Source: Areca catechu (taxonomy: Eukaryota > Streptophyta > Magnoliopsida > Arecales > Arecaceae). From it: a DNA stretch of 64,000 nucleotides. This document shows positions 1 through 11,519 of the stretch, in pieces. The stretch covers positions 84,391,942 through 84,455,941 of the forward strand of contig CM038044.1 in the NCBI GenBank assembly GCA_021397845.1, read 5' to 3'. How positions within the stretch are numbered: position 1 is the first letter of the stretch; each line of letters begins with the position of its first letter. Below the pieces are notes generated by a model that did no database searches, was not told the DNA's origin, and saw only the letters and a list, made by a program, of their open reading frames with translations. The position numbers and the translations under genes are program-made.

Positions 1-1199
1 GGTTGATATGATGACTGATGATGATAAGGTGGCTGATATCGTGGCTGAGCAGGCTGACTAGGCTAACCTTTATTATAGGCATAGTTTTGGTATGGGGGCC
101 TATTTTGAAAGTTCCGTGCAGGAGGAGTTTGGGTCTGAACTTGAGTCTGTTGTTGTTTCCAAGAAAAATTAGGATGGTTTCTCCAAACCGGGTTATAAGT
201 ATTTGAAAATGTGTCATTACCTAGCTTGGAGTAACCTTGAGCAGCTTGGACTTCTTCTTGGATAAAAGGTGGTAACTGTGCAACCGTAGGACATTCATTC
301 ATGTGATGGGCTGGGCTAGCACAGAAAGAACAAATCTCCTAATGATTAGAGGGTGATGGGTATTGTGATGGGTGTGATGGGTATTGTGCAGGAGATTGTT
401 GACTGAGGGCTAGGACTTGGTCCAACTTTTGGAAAAGGAGGTCGACTGTATCTAATCTTTGGGATATTAGGTTCAAGTCGACATTTGAATGTTTAATTTC
501 ATAAATCCCTGCCCGCTTTTGGTGAGGAATCGATCATTCATATGAAGTCAAAGAAGCATGGTTGATCGAATTTTCACTTAGGGTTTCAAACAAGGTATAG
601 GCTTCATCCTCACATCTACTCATGAATGCACCTCCACAAGATGCATCCACCATCTGTCTATACTGGTCTCCTAATCCCTCATAAAAAGCTTGGACAATTT
701 GCCACTTAGAAAGACCATGATGTGGGCATTTTCTAAGGAGTTCCTTAAGTCTCTCCCATGATTCATGAATTTGTTCACCAGGAAGCTGAGCAAATCCAGT
801 GATGGCTCGCCTCATGGTGTTGGTTCGACCTATAGGATAGAATTTCTTAAGGAACTCGTGCTACATTTCAGCCCAAGTTCGAATTGGTTTCCCTATTGTG
901 CCAAGCCAGTACTTGGCCTTATCCTTAAGTGAGAAGGGGAACAAGGTTAGCCTAAGGGCATCATCAGTAAAATCTTGGATCTTCACCGTAGAACAGATTT
1001 CAAGAAACTCATCTAGATGCTTATAAGGATCTTCATTGGTATTCCCATAAAAGGAAGGGAGCATCTGGATTGTGGCAGACTTGATCTCATATTGTTTAGC
1101 AGGTATTTCAGGTAAATGGATACAAGTCGATGGGTTGTAGGTGGAAGGAATAAAGTATTCCTTCATTTGCCTAGGTGGTTCTTCTGGGTTTCCAGCCAT
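1..1199 (-). pseudogene. gag: gag of element C (capsid/nucleocapsid), broken by in-frame stops
   Basis: Structural protein that would form the virus-like particle. The start at 1199 (MAGNPEEPP) is followed by the retrotransposon gag domain: 'DPYKHLDEFLEIC', then 'LTLFPFSLKDKAKYWL', then 'LKELLRKCPHHGL'. A CX2CX4HX4C zinc knuckle lies at 291-332 (CSFC..H..C), followed by the 'YNPVWRNHPNFSW' segment usual in Athila gag. The frame stays the same throughout and is interrupted only by stops at 861-863 (TAG), 534-536 (TGA), 339-341 (TAG) and 63-65 (TAG). Each is one C-to-T change from CAG or CGA. The gene continues beyond the left edge; no pol is visible. Confidence 0.85.
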
Positions 1200-1334
1200 T
1201 TGATTTTTTGGTATACTATGGATCAGTCATTCGATTTCAGGGTTGAAGTCAACTAGGTCTGGAAATAAAGATCTCCTACCATGCATGTAACAGTGCAACC
1301 CTAATATGTGAATCAATTTTTTTATTTTATTTTA

Positions 1335-1365
<31 letters not shown>

Positions 1366-2301
1366 TTTTGCTTTCAAACACTTATCAAACATATTTCTAT
1401 CCTAGGTTCCCTAATTCTAGACAGCTCCTAACTTCCAAGACTGCCTTGGAGCCCTCCAAGTCAAAGACCAATTAGCTAACTGGCCAGGTAAGGGAAAGGT
1501 CGGTGGAGTTTCCCTCTTTGCTTGCCTTAGACACCAATTGAAAATTGGCAAGGTAGGCGGATCCAACCACCTTCCTTCGAGACGTAATCCCTGAACCCCT
1601 TTCCTAGACACCAGTTAACCAACTAATCTTGACCCGGTCCAACTCTTCCAGGTGCCCTGTCCTATTGAGCTCGAGTTCCATAGGGCTGACGTCTAGTTAA
1701 TTTTATTTAGAAGGCTTAGGTATGCAAAATGAGGGGTGATGGTTTGTGGGCTAAGGAAGGATATTGAACTCCCCACCTTATCTTGTTTATGGATTAGTGC
1801 CCTTAAGATGATTATGAGATTATGAAATGCAATAAGATGTCCAAAATAAAAGTTATAAACACACAAAATTAAATTAAAGCTATATATATTTTTTTAATTT
1901 TGTGATTAAGTTTCTAATCCTAATAAATTATGAAATGTCTGGGCAATTTTTTTTTGGATTTTGCAGAAAAGATAAATTTACCTAAATGAATCTAAAAATG
2001 AAAAACAAAATTTTTTTTTTTGAAATTTGAAATTTGAAATTTGAAATTTTTTTTTTGGAAATAAGAAAAGAAACTAAAAATGAAAACAATTAATATGTAA
2101 AAGAGGAAAGAAAGTTTAGGATGGATCTTACTGATTCGGAGACTTTCTTCCTCTTCTGCTTTTCTCCTTTCTTTTTTTTTTTAATTCATTGGGAGACTTT
2201 CTTCCTCTTCTGCTTTTCTCCCTTTTTTTTTTTAATCTACAAGAAAAAGAAAAGTTAGCACGGAATAAAATATCAAAAAGATCAAAAACTATTATTTTAA
2301 T
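1200..2301 (-). other. 5' leader of element C
   Basis: Non-coding leader between PBS and gag. It holds a (TTA)n microsatellite near 1336-1366, pyrimidine-rich tracts around 2150-2235, and a block at about 1385-1690 that recurs in the leaders of B, D, I and K, marked by two GGTGTCTA motifs on the element's sense strand. No coding ORF is convincing; the 64-codon ORF here lies in the shared non-coding block. Confidence 0.7.
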
Positions 2302-2322
2302 GCCTTCCCCGGTAACGGTGCC
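2302..2322 (-). promoter_or_regulatory. Primer binding site of C (tRNA-Asp type)
   Basis: On the minus strand it reads TGGCACCGTTACCGGGGAAG, close to the TGGCGCCGTTGCCGGGGA seen in Athila elements as the complement of the tRNA-Asp 3' end. It lies 7 bp inside the LTR. Confidence 0.8.
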
Positions 2323-2329
2323 AAAAACA

Positions 2330-3814
2330 TGATAAGACCGCGGGGTTGTCGTTAAAACACCATGGCTATCAGTTTAAAATCTGACTTCTTAAAATATTTA
2401 AAAATACGTAGCAAGAGGAGTCGGGTCGAATCCACAGAGAAGGCGGTGTTTAGGATTTGAAATTTTTGATCTTGTAAAAAAAAAATTTGAAGTCGAAAAA
2501 ATATAAAAATTAAAATTGCAGGAAAAGTAAACTTGGCACTGGGATCTATTATTTAGATCCTAGCATCTACTTGCAGACAAGGTGAAAAACAGGAATTAAA
2601 AAAAGAAATATTGCATTGATTTTAAGGTCTAAGTACAATGCCCAAAAAAAAACTAAAATAACAAAGAACAAAGACAAGAACAGATCAGCGCAGCCTCGTC
2701 GGGAAGATAGCTCCTTCCTTCATACTCCGTGGAACGAACTGGGCTTCCTCTGCGTCTTCTTCTTCGGATCATGATCTCAGAGAGGGAGAAGGCTGGAAGA
2801 TGGTGTAGGGACACGCTGTCCTTTGAGAAACCTCACTCCTAAAAGCCAACCCGCAACCCAAGCAATGCCCTCTACCCTGTACCTTGCCCATTCTCCAGGA
2901 TACCTCTGCCTTGTGCTATGGGGTTCATTTTATAAATGATCGGAGAGGAGAGCTCGTTGCATATTAGCGATGTGGGACAAAAGAAACACCGCCACCACCA
3001 TTGCTGCTCCGTAGATCACACCGCTCGTGGACTGCGCCTTGGAGCTCATGGATTGCGTGCAACGCCCGTGAAGAACGTGGACTGCATTCATGCCCGTGGA
3101 GAAGCTTGGCTCACGAAGAACGCTCGTGCCCGTGGACTGCTCGCCCGTGCCCGTGGAGAAGCTCGGCTCGCGAAGAACGCTCATGCCCATGGACTGCTTG
3201 CCCGTGAAGAACGTGGACTGCGTTCCTCTCGTTTGCCACCAAAAACTGCCACCACCACCCGTCAAACCATCGCCGAAGCTTCTCCTCCGGCCAGGGACAC
3301 CGCCGGCGTGTTTCCTGGCAAGTTTCGGCATCTCTGGAGGGCTGTGGTCCACGCCCTATTCCATGGACCGGCAACAATGGTTGCCGGTGAACCATCCGAC
3401 GAATTATAAACCGGCTGCTCCAAAAACTGTGCAGCATCAAAATATGTGCAAAAATCCAAAAAAATTCATAACTTCTTCATTTCAAACCTGATTTAAGTAC
3501 CGTTTGCGTCGTTGGATTTCATAAATCAAGCTCTACCTATTGGCAAGTTTCAAACTTATTAATTTTACCAATTCCATGATCATTAATTATAATTATTTAA
3601 TATTTTATTAATCATTTAAATGGGTGCGTGGTGCTTGACTTGAAATCTATTTTTTATGAACGTACACTAATTTCACATTTTTCAAAGATATTTTTAAAAT
3701 AATTAGTTTTGCAAGAAAGTCCAAATTAATAATGAAATTAGGTTATTAAAAGAATGTTAGCACCATTAATTAACTAAAATACTTAAATTAAACGTGTAAA
3801 TCCATGATTTATCA
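2330..3814 (-). repeat. 5' LTR of element C (1485 bp)
   Basis: Ends form the inverted repeat TGATAA...TTATCA. A TATA-like box on the minus strand (ATTTATAAAAT, 2928-2938) would place R near 2900. U3 contains an imperfect 57-bp tandem duplication (3092-3205). That GC-rich duplication produces several overlapping ORFs on both strands (2930-3491) with repetitive translations, which I do not regard as genes. Confidence 0.8.
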
Positions 3815-6133
3815 GATGCATACTTATTCATTAGGGAATTTGAAGAGGTTTGTGCAACAATGAGATTGCAACAGTTGACTGAGGACGAAATCAAGCCGAG
3901 ACTAATAAAATTTGCCCTTAAGGATAATGCAATGAAATGGCTTTATGGTCTCCCAAATCAATCTATCACGACCTGGGAGGGATTTGTTAGAACGTTCCTT
4001 AAGAAATACTTTCCTCATCATAAGAAAGCTAAGATCAGAAATGAAATAAATCAATTTTATCAATTAGCCGGTGAGTCATTCTGGAAATATTTTGACCATT
4101 TTAAGAATCTCTTGACCCAATGTCCGCATCATAGAATAGAAATTTGGAGATTATGCCAAATCATTTATGAGGGTTTAGATTCTCATTCGAGAACCATGCT
4201 ACAGTCCATGTGTCAGGGCCAATTTATATATAAAGAACCCAAGAAGCCTGGCAATTCTTAGAAGACCTAGCTAAGAAAAGTTTATAATGGGAAACAACTA
4301 GGGAACCAGAAAGATCCACACCATCAAGAGGTAAAATCCATCAAGTTCAGACTACCCTAGCTGCTGAAGCCAAAATTGCAACACTGACATGTAGGTTAGA
4401 GGCCTTAGAGCTTCAGAGACCAACCAGTATCAATCAAGTGTTTGCAACCATGTGCAATGGGTGCAATGCATCTGACCATGTCTTTGAAGAATGTCCCTTC
4501 CTGATGAACCAAATAGATAATGGATGTGCACAGGTAAATGCTACATTCCAGAGAGCAATGAACAATCCCTATGCTCCCACCTATAACCCAGGATGGAGGA
4601 ATCATCCAAATTTTCCATGGTCACAGAACCCAAATGTAGGCGGTCTAAGTTTCAATCAACAAAACCCAAGGCCTAATCCTGTGATGAACAACCTACCACC
4701 ACCAGGCTTTAATATTAATGAAAAGAAGCTTAGCATTTTAGAAAAAATCCTGGAAGCCTTAGCCAAATCAAATGTTGACACTGGTGCTACAATGAATAAT
4801 TTTATGCAAACAATGAGCCAAGCCATAGCCCGATTGGAAATGCAAGTGGGTCAACTAGCATCTACCATTGCTAAAAAAGAACGAGGTAGGCTACTTAGCC
4901 AACCTGAGCCCAACCGAAGGAACCAAACTGGTCCACGATCCCAACAAGGAAATCAAGTCGATCATGTAAATGCAATTCATTCATTAAGATCAGGGAAATG
5001 AGTGGATAATCAAGTAAGAGAGTCTGACATTAGAGAAGATTTAACTACTGAATCTGAATCTGCTGAGCCACCCAATGAACAACCTACATTACAAACTCAA
5101 GCTCCTGAAACTGATAGTGCACTGAATCAGGTACCCATAATTCTTAAAGCTCCTTTTCCAAATTGATTAAGGTCTAACAAATTATCATAACATTTAGATA
5201 GAATGTTGGAGATGTTTAAACAAGTTCAGGTTAATATCCCTCTTCTAGACATGATCCAGCAGGTTCTGACTTATGCCAAATTCCTAGAAGATCTTTGTAC
5301 CAAGAAAAAAACTACTAATGTACCAAAAAGAGCTTTCTTAATAGCAAGTGTGAGTTCCTACCTACTGAGTCACATGCCTATAAAGTATAAGGATCCAGGT
5401 TCTCCAACAATTTCTTGTATCATAGGAGAAACCCATATTGAGAAGGCTTTACTTGATTTAGGAGCTAGTGTGAACATTTTGCCATATTCAGTGTATGAGC
5501 AATTGGGATTGGGGAAACATCAACCAATAGGGATTACATTTCAATTAGCAGATCGATCTTCCAAAATCCCTAAGGGAATGGTAGAAGATGTTTTGATTAA
5601 GGTTCGAAATTTTATTTTTCTGGTTGATTTTATCATTTTGGAGATTGAACTAGTGTTGAATTCTAAAGGTCATTTTCCTGTTATTCTAGGAAGACCATTC
5701 TTAGCTACCGCTAATGCTGAAATCAATTATCGGAATGGACTTATGAAACTGTCATTTAGGAATATGACTATTGATCTGAAGTTATTCAATTTGGAACAGG
5801 AATCACCAATCATGCTAATGTGAGTTAATTCAAGATGAAATTTATGAACCTATAGACATTAGCAAAGAGAAAGTCGATCTTGAGTCTAATATCTGGCCAA
5901 CACAAGAGAATGAAGATATTGATAAAATACTTGAAGATAATAAAAATGGCCAGAGGTGGGAGCCTCCTACTGAAACACTATTGGAAATGGATAAACCATC
6001 AACCAAGCCATCTCCAGGTACCTATTATAACAATGATATCATATGGGACATTACTGATTGGACTTTGTCCAATCATCCACCGTGGCTAGGTATGTCTGAT
6101 AATTTAATGGATGTATCAACCGACATAATCTAA
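3815..6133 (+). pseudogene. gag-pro: gag-protease of element A, frameshifted and with stops
   Basis: Frame enters directly from the C insertion at 3815 (YLFIREFEEVCATM), with gag core 'LIKFALKDNAMKWLYGLP' and 'LLTQCPHHRIEIW'. A frameshift near 4240 moves to another frame. A zinc knuckle (CNGCNASDHVFEEC) lies at about 4450-4491, followed by 'YNPGWRNHPNFPW'. Stops at 4286-4288, 4999-5001 and around 5164-5190 match C-to-T changes of CAA or CGA. The aspartic protease domain follows (5203-5823) with catalytic 'LLDLGASVNILP' and 'VILGRPFLATA', as in Athila. An acidic tail continues in frame +1 from about 5845 to the TAA at 6131-6133. No RT follows. Confidence 0.8.
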
Positions 6134-7302
6134 AAGATCCACTTGGTCTGGCTGAAGACTTTAAATTTAGCACTTCTGGGAGGTAGCCCAGCTTCTTTCT
6201 TTCTGTCTAATAAATTTTCTTTTTAATATTGTTAGGTTTAGCGGAGTTTGATTTGAATAAAGCTCTATTGGCTAAGTTGGGAGGAGATCTCAAGATAATT
6301 CTTTAGGTGTCTTCGTTTCCTTTTACTCTATATCATGCATATATCTAGAATCATTTTTATTTATGGGGGGATAATAAGCTGAATGAATAAATATTTGGAG
6401 CTACCTTCACCTTAATATCTTATATTTGTTAAACTTGGACTTAGGGTGAATCACACACTTTGAATAGTAGTTGATTGAATATTTAGATAATTCTTGAAAT
6501 ATTGAGGGATTAAATATTAATAGACTCAAGTAAAAATGGTAAGTAAGAATGAAATCAATTTTCTGGATAATTCTAACCCTCCTATTTGCAAAGAAAAAGA
6601 ATTTACTTCTTAGGTGTGTGTGGGTATTGTTAAATGCAAAAGTTTCCTTATTATTTATAAAAGAAAAAAAAGAGAGAAAGTTAATAAAAGCAAGTTCTGA
6701 ACATTGTTTCATCGAGTAACCCCTCTTCGTCTAAGTAAGCGGTTGAGTCTCGCATCAAAAAGTGGAGATGTGAAGAAACCTTGCCTTACAGCCAATTTTG
6801 ATCTGTAGCCTTTCTGACTCAATCCAGTAAGCCCGAGGGGTGTTCTACACCTAGTGCCCTAAGGTCAACTGATTTGGGAGACATTGGTCAAAAACTTGTT
6901 ACAAGGGTCAGATAGAAAGCTTAAGAGATTAAGACATTGCACGGTCTGTAGAAAAAAAAAATGAGAGAAAGTGTAATAATAAGAGGAACACCCTTAAACT
7001 AATGATATCTCACCACTCCAATGAAGAAAAAGATTTGGAAATAATAAAAGAAGTGGTCAAGAATTATTTAGAAAAATGAGAAGTTTGCACTTAACCAATT
7101 TACTTGAAACTATTAATATCCCAATGATTCATTTCATTTACTATCTAATGGGAAATATTCTAATTATAAAAAGGATGTGAGAGTAACTTTTAAGTCTGAA
7201 TAAACTTGTATATGGTATCAAGAGTTTTTGGTAGGCTCCTTAATTATTTCTAATAAAAATTCATGAATTATCTTTTATCCTTACTCGAGGACGAGTAAGA
7301 TT
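6134..7302 (+). other. 3' untranslated region of element A
   Basis: Contains 'GGGAGGTAGCCCAGC' (about 6178-6192), a variant of the GGGAGGCAACCCA block that follows coding DNA in many Athila elements. The stretch 6380-7300 aligns by eye with the reverse complement of 26047-26985 (element E), for example at 'CGCATCAAAAAGTGGAGATG'. No gene. Confidence 0.7.
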
Positions 7303-7316
7303 CAAGTTGGGAGGAG
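7303..7316 (+). promoter_or_regulatory. Polypurine tract of element A
   Basis: CAAGTTGGGAGGAG directly precedes the LTR start TGATAAATGC. It primes plus-strand DNA synthesis. The preceding 'CTCGAGGACGAGTAAGATT' is conserved in element E. Confidence 0.8.
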
Positions 7317-9237
7317 TGATAAATGCATAAAAATTAAGTATTAAAGCACTAAGTTATATATTAAATTACCTTTATTTGATTAAATTTTATATTTTTATGT
7401 AGTGTTTTAGATAATTGAACCCCACCAACATGAAGAGCACAATTTTAGGGATCCAACGGCATCAACGGCATGCGAATCGGACTTGAACTGAGCTAGGAAT
7501 TGAAATTTGAAGGATTAACCCATGGAATAGTACGAAATTTAAAGCATACAGGATTTAATGGTTCAACGTGAACCAGCTCAACGGTTCACCACAATTTTTT
7601 CGGCCCATAGCTGCCATTGTAGCCGATCCACGGGTTCAGTTCATGGACCACAGGCCTCTCCAAGCTACGAACTCGCCGGAGAACTCGTCGGAGACCCCTC
7701 TCTAGCTGCCAAGATGCCAGAGAACCTTCCTCATGGCCGGAAAAGCCTCTTGCTGCTCCCTATTCGCTGCTGCTCTTCTCCCATGACTGTTCATCTCCCT
7801 TATTGCACTTGCTGCCGCTCCCATGGCCGTCCGAGATCCCCATCAAGCCACTATTCCCTCCATGATCGGACACCGCTGTGCACACCGTAGAGAGGAAGGA
7901 TCACCACCGTTGTGGACATCTCCTTCCGCCTCCCCTGTTCAAAAACTGAGCACTAAGCTTGCTGCCATCATCTTCTTCCCTGCTGTTTTCCCATCTCCTC
8001 CACTATGCTGCCCCATTCTTCCAAGCCACCAGCAAGCCATCTTCTTCATGCTGCTGCCATCTTCCACGGTTGAGCTTCGTCTTCCTCCATGGTTCGGTGC
8101 AATCCACTTCTTGTCGAGAACTTGGATGTCTGAAGGATCTCAATCGCGGACTCGGGATAACACCAAACACAGTGGTGGAATTGGTTACGAAAGTGGTGGC
8201 CAAGACCCAGACGCAATGGAGAGAAGAGTCCGAGCAGTTTCTCCCATGCAATGGCCTTAGGAAGCCTGGAAAAAGGAATTTCTAAGTTTGATTTTATTTT
8301 TCGAGAGGAGCAGAAGAGAGAGCAGAGCCGAAGGAGTTTTTATTTTTAGCCTTATTTTTGTTTCCCTGTTCTAGATTTTTTTTTATAGTTAATCAATATA
8401 GATTTATTTTTTTTCTATTTCCTGTTATTTTATAATCTCTGCTAGGATTGTTTAAATTATGCAATTTAATTTCCTGCATATTAGTATAAATTTATTTTAT
8501 GCAATTTATAATATGCAATTTACATTCTAGCAATTAAAGTAGTTCTTATTTTTACATTTACATTTTGTAATTTTGATTTTTTTACGAGTAGTATAGGTAA
8601 ATTTTATATTATTTTATCTTAATTTTTAAAGTTATATTTTAATCATGTATGGCTAAGCAAACCCTCTGGGGTTGGAGATGAAGCTAGACCAAGATTAGAA
8701 GCCTTTTCTTGGATCTTTTCTAGAGCTCTAATTTTTAGGAGTTTTTATCTTTTTCTGAGCTTCTTGACTAGAGACTTGATGAGCTATAGTTGGGTTTCAA
8801 TCCCTTCATAGTTCATGCGTGATTTGGTGCAAGAAGGATGAAAGACAGGGGGCTCAATATTTATTTATTTTTCGTTGCTTTCTCTTTTTCCTTGTAAAAC
8901 CTTGATGGGTTATTGTTGAGTTTAATCTTTTCAAAATCCATACTTGGATAATAAAGAAAGAAGTTGGAATGATTTATTAGAGAGATCCTTAGAGTAGTTT
9001 TCTAAATCGTTTGTCTAGTGTATTCAAAAGCCCTAGATCTTTAAATTATATCTTCCTTCTCATTAAATTAATTTTGTTCATTTTTGTCAGCTTCTTTAAG
9101 CGAGGATTTGAAAACCGATTAAGATCCATTTTCCTGTGGGATCGACCCGTACTCGTCGGACGTGCTACTCTGCACACCATGCGCTTGCGGTTTAATTAAA
9201 AAATCTACATCAATCAGTTTGATTTATTAGTTTATCA
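7317..9237 (+). repeat. 3' LTR of element A (about 1.92 kb)
   Basis: Starts TGATAAATGC right after the polypurine tract. The right end is placed at TTTATCA (9231-9237) because it mirrors the start; an end near 9212 (CTACATCA) is possible. The middle (7560-8280) is GC-rich with several overlapping ORFs of low complexity that I do not consider genes. 'GATCGACCCG' near 9140 is a motif typical of the 3' part of such LTRs. Confidence 0.7.
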
Positions 9238-11061
9238 ATAGATTACTATCAAACTATAATCTTTGTTGAAATTGAGCAAACCTATTGACATCTGAATTGG
9301 TTTATAGGAGAGGTGGGTATGGTTCTTGCTGAACCTTCTCTTCAAATAATGGACTATAGTTAATTAGAGAAAGTTGATAATGGAGATTGGGCTGATCGTA
9401 ATAGGATATACCTATGAATAAAGATCCTTGGGTTGCTGGGATAACAACTAGGAGTGGTTACTATCAAAAGTCTGGTTAAGCCCCAAAACCAAAATTATAA
9501 GTATTAAAGTATGTATTATCTCCTAAGTTATAGGTTGATTGGGTTTGATTTTAATAAACTTGGTCATACCTAAACTCAAGAGGTTGATAGCCGGTTGGGC
9601 ACTCACTCTCAAAGTAGGGCTCGAATAAATTTGTTATGTCGGAAGAAAGGGTACTTTACTATAAGGATTCATTCTCCTAGCATTGATTCAGTCTATTGGA
9701 TTGCTCTGATTATTAGAATATGCAATCAAAGTTTTAGATCAGAGCAATCCTTATGTATTCATATATTTATTTATTTATTATTATTATTTTTAAAGAGGAG
9801 TGGTGAGATGAAGAAGATATAAGAGTTCTAAAGATGAGAGCCTAAGAAGTCCTAAAGCTAAGAAAGAGAGAAAAGAATTAGTTAGGGTTGATATTATTTA
9901 CAAATAAGTTAGCATACATTGACTCTCTATCCTAGGATTATCCTAAATCTAGATAGCTCCTAATTGCCAAGGTAACCTTAGAGCTCTCCAAGTCAAAAGA
10001 TAATTATTAACTTACCAGGTAAGGGTAAGATTGGTGGGGGTACTCCCGTTGCTTTCCTTAGATACCAATTAGATTGGCCAGGTCAGTCAACAAAACCAAT
10101 TACAAATCACCTTTCTTCAGGGCTACATCATCTTTGAACCCCTTTCATAGACACTAGTTAATCAGCCAATCCTAGCTCCGTCTACCTCTTTTAGATGCCT
10201 TTTCCTATTGATCTCGAGTTCCTTAGAGGCTAACATCTAAATGATTTTAATTAATAGGCTTAGGTCAATGCAAGATGCAGGGTGATGGTTTGTGGACTAA
10301 GGAATGGTTATCAACATCCCACATTATCTTGTTTATGGGTTAATACCCTTAAGATATTTTATGAAAGTATGCAATGCAAAGATAAGAAGATGTCCCAAAC
10401 AAGTAATAAGCTTTTGAGTTTTAGTTAGTTACTCTATTTTAGTTAAGTGTTATGCGGTATTTTTATTTTTGTTTTATATTATGTTATTTCAAGCATGAGA
10501 GGTAAAAAGTAGCTTTTAATCTTAGTTAATTAGGTATGAGAAAAAAAAGACTAAAGTTAGGTTAAGCAAATAAAGAAACTATAGGTCTTATAATTAATGT
10601 AAGAAATTAAATTAGTATTCTAGATAGTTAATTAAAAAGTTAAGTAATTTTTTTTGGGTAATTTTTAAAAAGAAAGAAACTAAAAAAGGATTTTTTTAAA
10701 GGTAGTTTTAAAAGAAAGAAACTAAAAAGAATTTTTTTTCTTTTATGTTAATTGAAAAGGATGATAGCAGTAAAAAAAGAAAATAAATTAAAAAAATTAG
10801 ATAGATTTTTAAAAAAATAAGACTAATCAAAGGAAACCCAAAATTTTTTTTGGCAAATATGGAAAGGCAAAAGTTAATTAGAATCAGCAAAAAAAGAGAA
10901 AACTAATCTAGGGTTAGGATTGATCTCACCAAAAATTGTAGACTTTTTCTTTCTCATCTTTTTTTATTTTTTTATTTTTTTGATCTGCAAAAAAGAACAA
11001 GAAAAATTAGTAAACTAAATTTATAAAAAAAATCAAAGAGGTCAAAAATATTAGCATTCAT
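9238..11061 (-). other. 5' leader (and possibly gag-proximal DNA) of element B
   Basis: Belongs to minus-strand element B, whose PBS and LTR lie to the right. The block 9930-10320 aligns with C's leader (1385-1750). AT-rich tracts fill 10440-11000. A 13-bp inverted repeat occurs at 9698-9710 and 9738-9750. No gag similarity was found before the sequence meets A's LTR at 9237; the rest of B should lie left of A. Confidence 0.6.
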
Positions 11062-11082
11062 GCCTTCCTGGCAATGACTCCA
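11062..11082 (-). promoter_or_regulatory. Primer binding site of B (decayed tRNA-Asp type)
   Basis: Minus-strand TGGAGTCATTGCCAGGAAGG aligns position by position with the C element PBS, with several transitions. It is the same distance from the LTR as in C. Confidence 0.65.
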
Positions 11083-11088
11083 AAAACT

Positions 11089-11519
11089 TGAAAGAATGTG
11101 ATGTTGTTGTTAAGACACCACAGCTATCAATTTAATTAACCGGCTTCTAAATTAAATTAAGAACAAGTAGAAAGGGTGAGTCAAGTCATATCCATAGGGA
11201 AGGTAGTATATTGAATGTTTTGAAATCCTTGATTTAAGAAAATAAATAAATTGAAATCGAGGAAGTAAAAATTGAAAATATGAAAAATAAATAACTTGGT
11301 ACTATACTATTTAGATTCTAGCATCTACTTGTAATAAAAATAAAGAACATGAATTTAAAAGTATGTAAAAATATTTTTTTGTATTAAATAAAAGAGAGTT
11401 CTATTACAGAAAAAAAGATAATTTAATAACTAAGAAAAGCAATAAGAAAAGTGGTAACAAAGATTGGAAGTAGATTGGCACAACCTCATCGGGAAGATAG
11501 TTGATGAACTCCCTTCTTC
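11089..11519 (-). repeat. 5' LTR of element B, first segment
   Basis: R-U5 side of a roughly 1.87-kb LTR split by insertion of chromovirus D. It aligns with C's LTR ('CTCATCGGGAAGATAG' against 'CTCGTCGGGAAGATAG'). The last five bases, TCTTC (11515-11519), are duplicated at 21250-21254 on the other side of D. Confidence 0.75.

Larger units (their letters stand above)
1..3814 (-). mobile_element. Element C: Athila-like Ty3/gypsy LTR retrotransposon, 5' part
   Basis: Read on the minus strand, the order is 5' LTR (3814 to 2330), PBS complementary to tRNA-Asp, leader of about 1.1 kb, then gag running off the left edge. The tRNA-Asp-type PBS and the gag type fit the Athila branch of Ty3/gypsy. C sits inside the gag reading frame of plus-strand element A: directly at 3815 A's gag continues in frame. 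The expected 5-bp target duplication is GATGC (3815-3819); its partner lies outside the window. Confidence 0.85.
3815..9237 (+). mobile_element. Element A: Athila-like element, gag-protease only, 3' part
   Basis: Plus-strand element whose 5' half lies left of C. Visible parts are gag C-terminal two thirds, protease, a short tail ending at 6133, a 1.2-kb 3' region, a polypurine tract and the 3' LTR. RT, RNase H and integrase are absent. The internal reading frame appears to end on its own stop and not at a junction with other sequence, so this looks like a non-autonomous gag-protease family or an old internal deletion. Confidence 0.75.

Noticed and set aside
2930..3491. Long overlapping ORFs on both strands (up to 157 codons)
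   Set aside because: They lie in U3 of C's LTR and owe their length to a GC-rich tandem duplication; all frames are open and none has a recognisable domain.
7558..8285. ORFs of 110-145 codons
   Set aside because: Within A's 3' LTR; overlapping in several frames, Ser/Pro-rich composition, no homology recognised.
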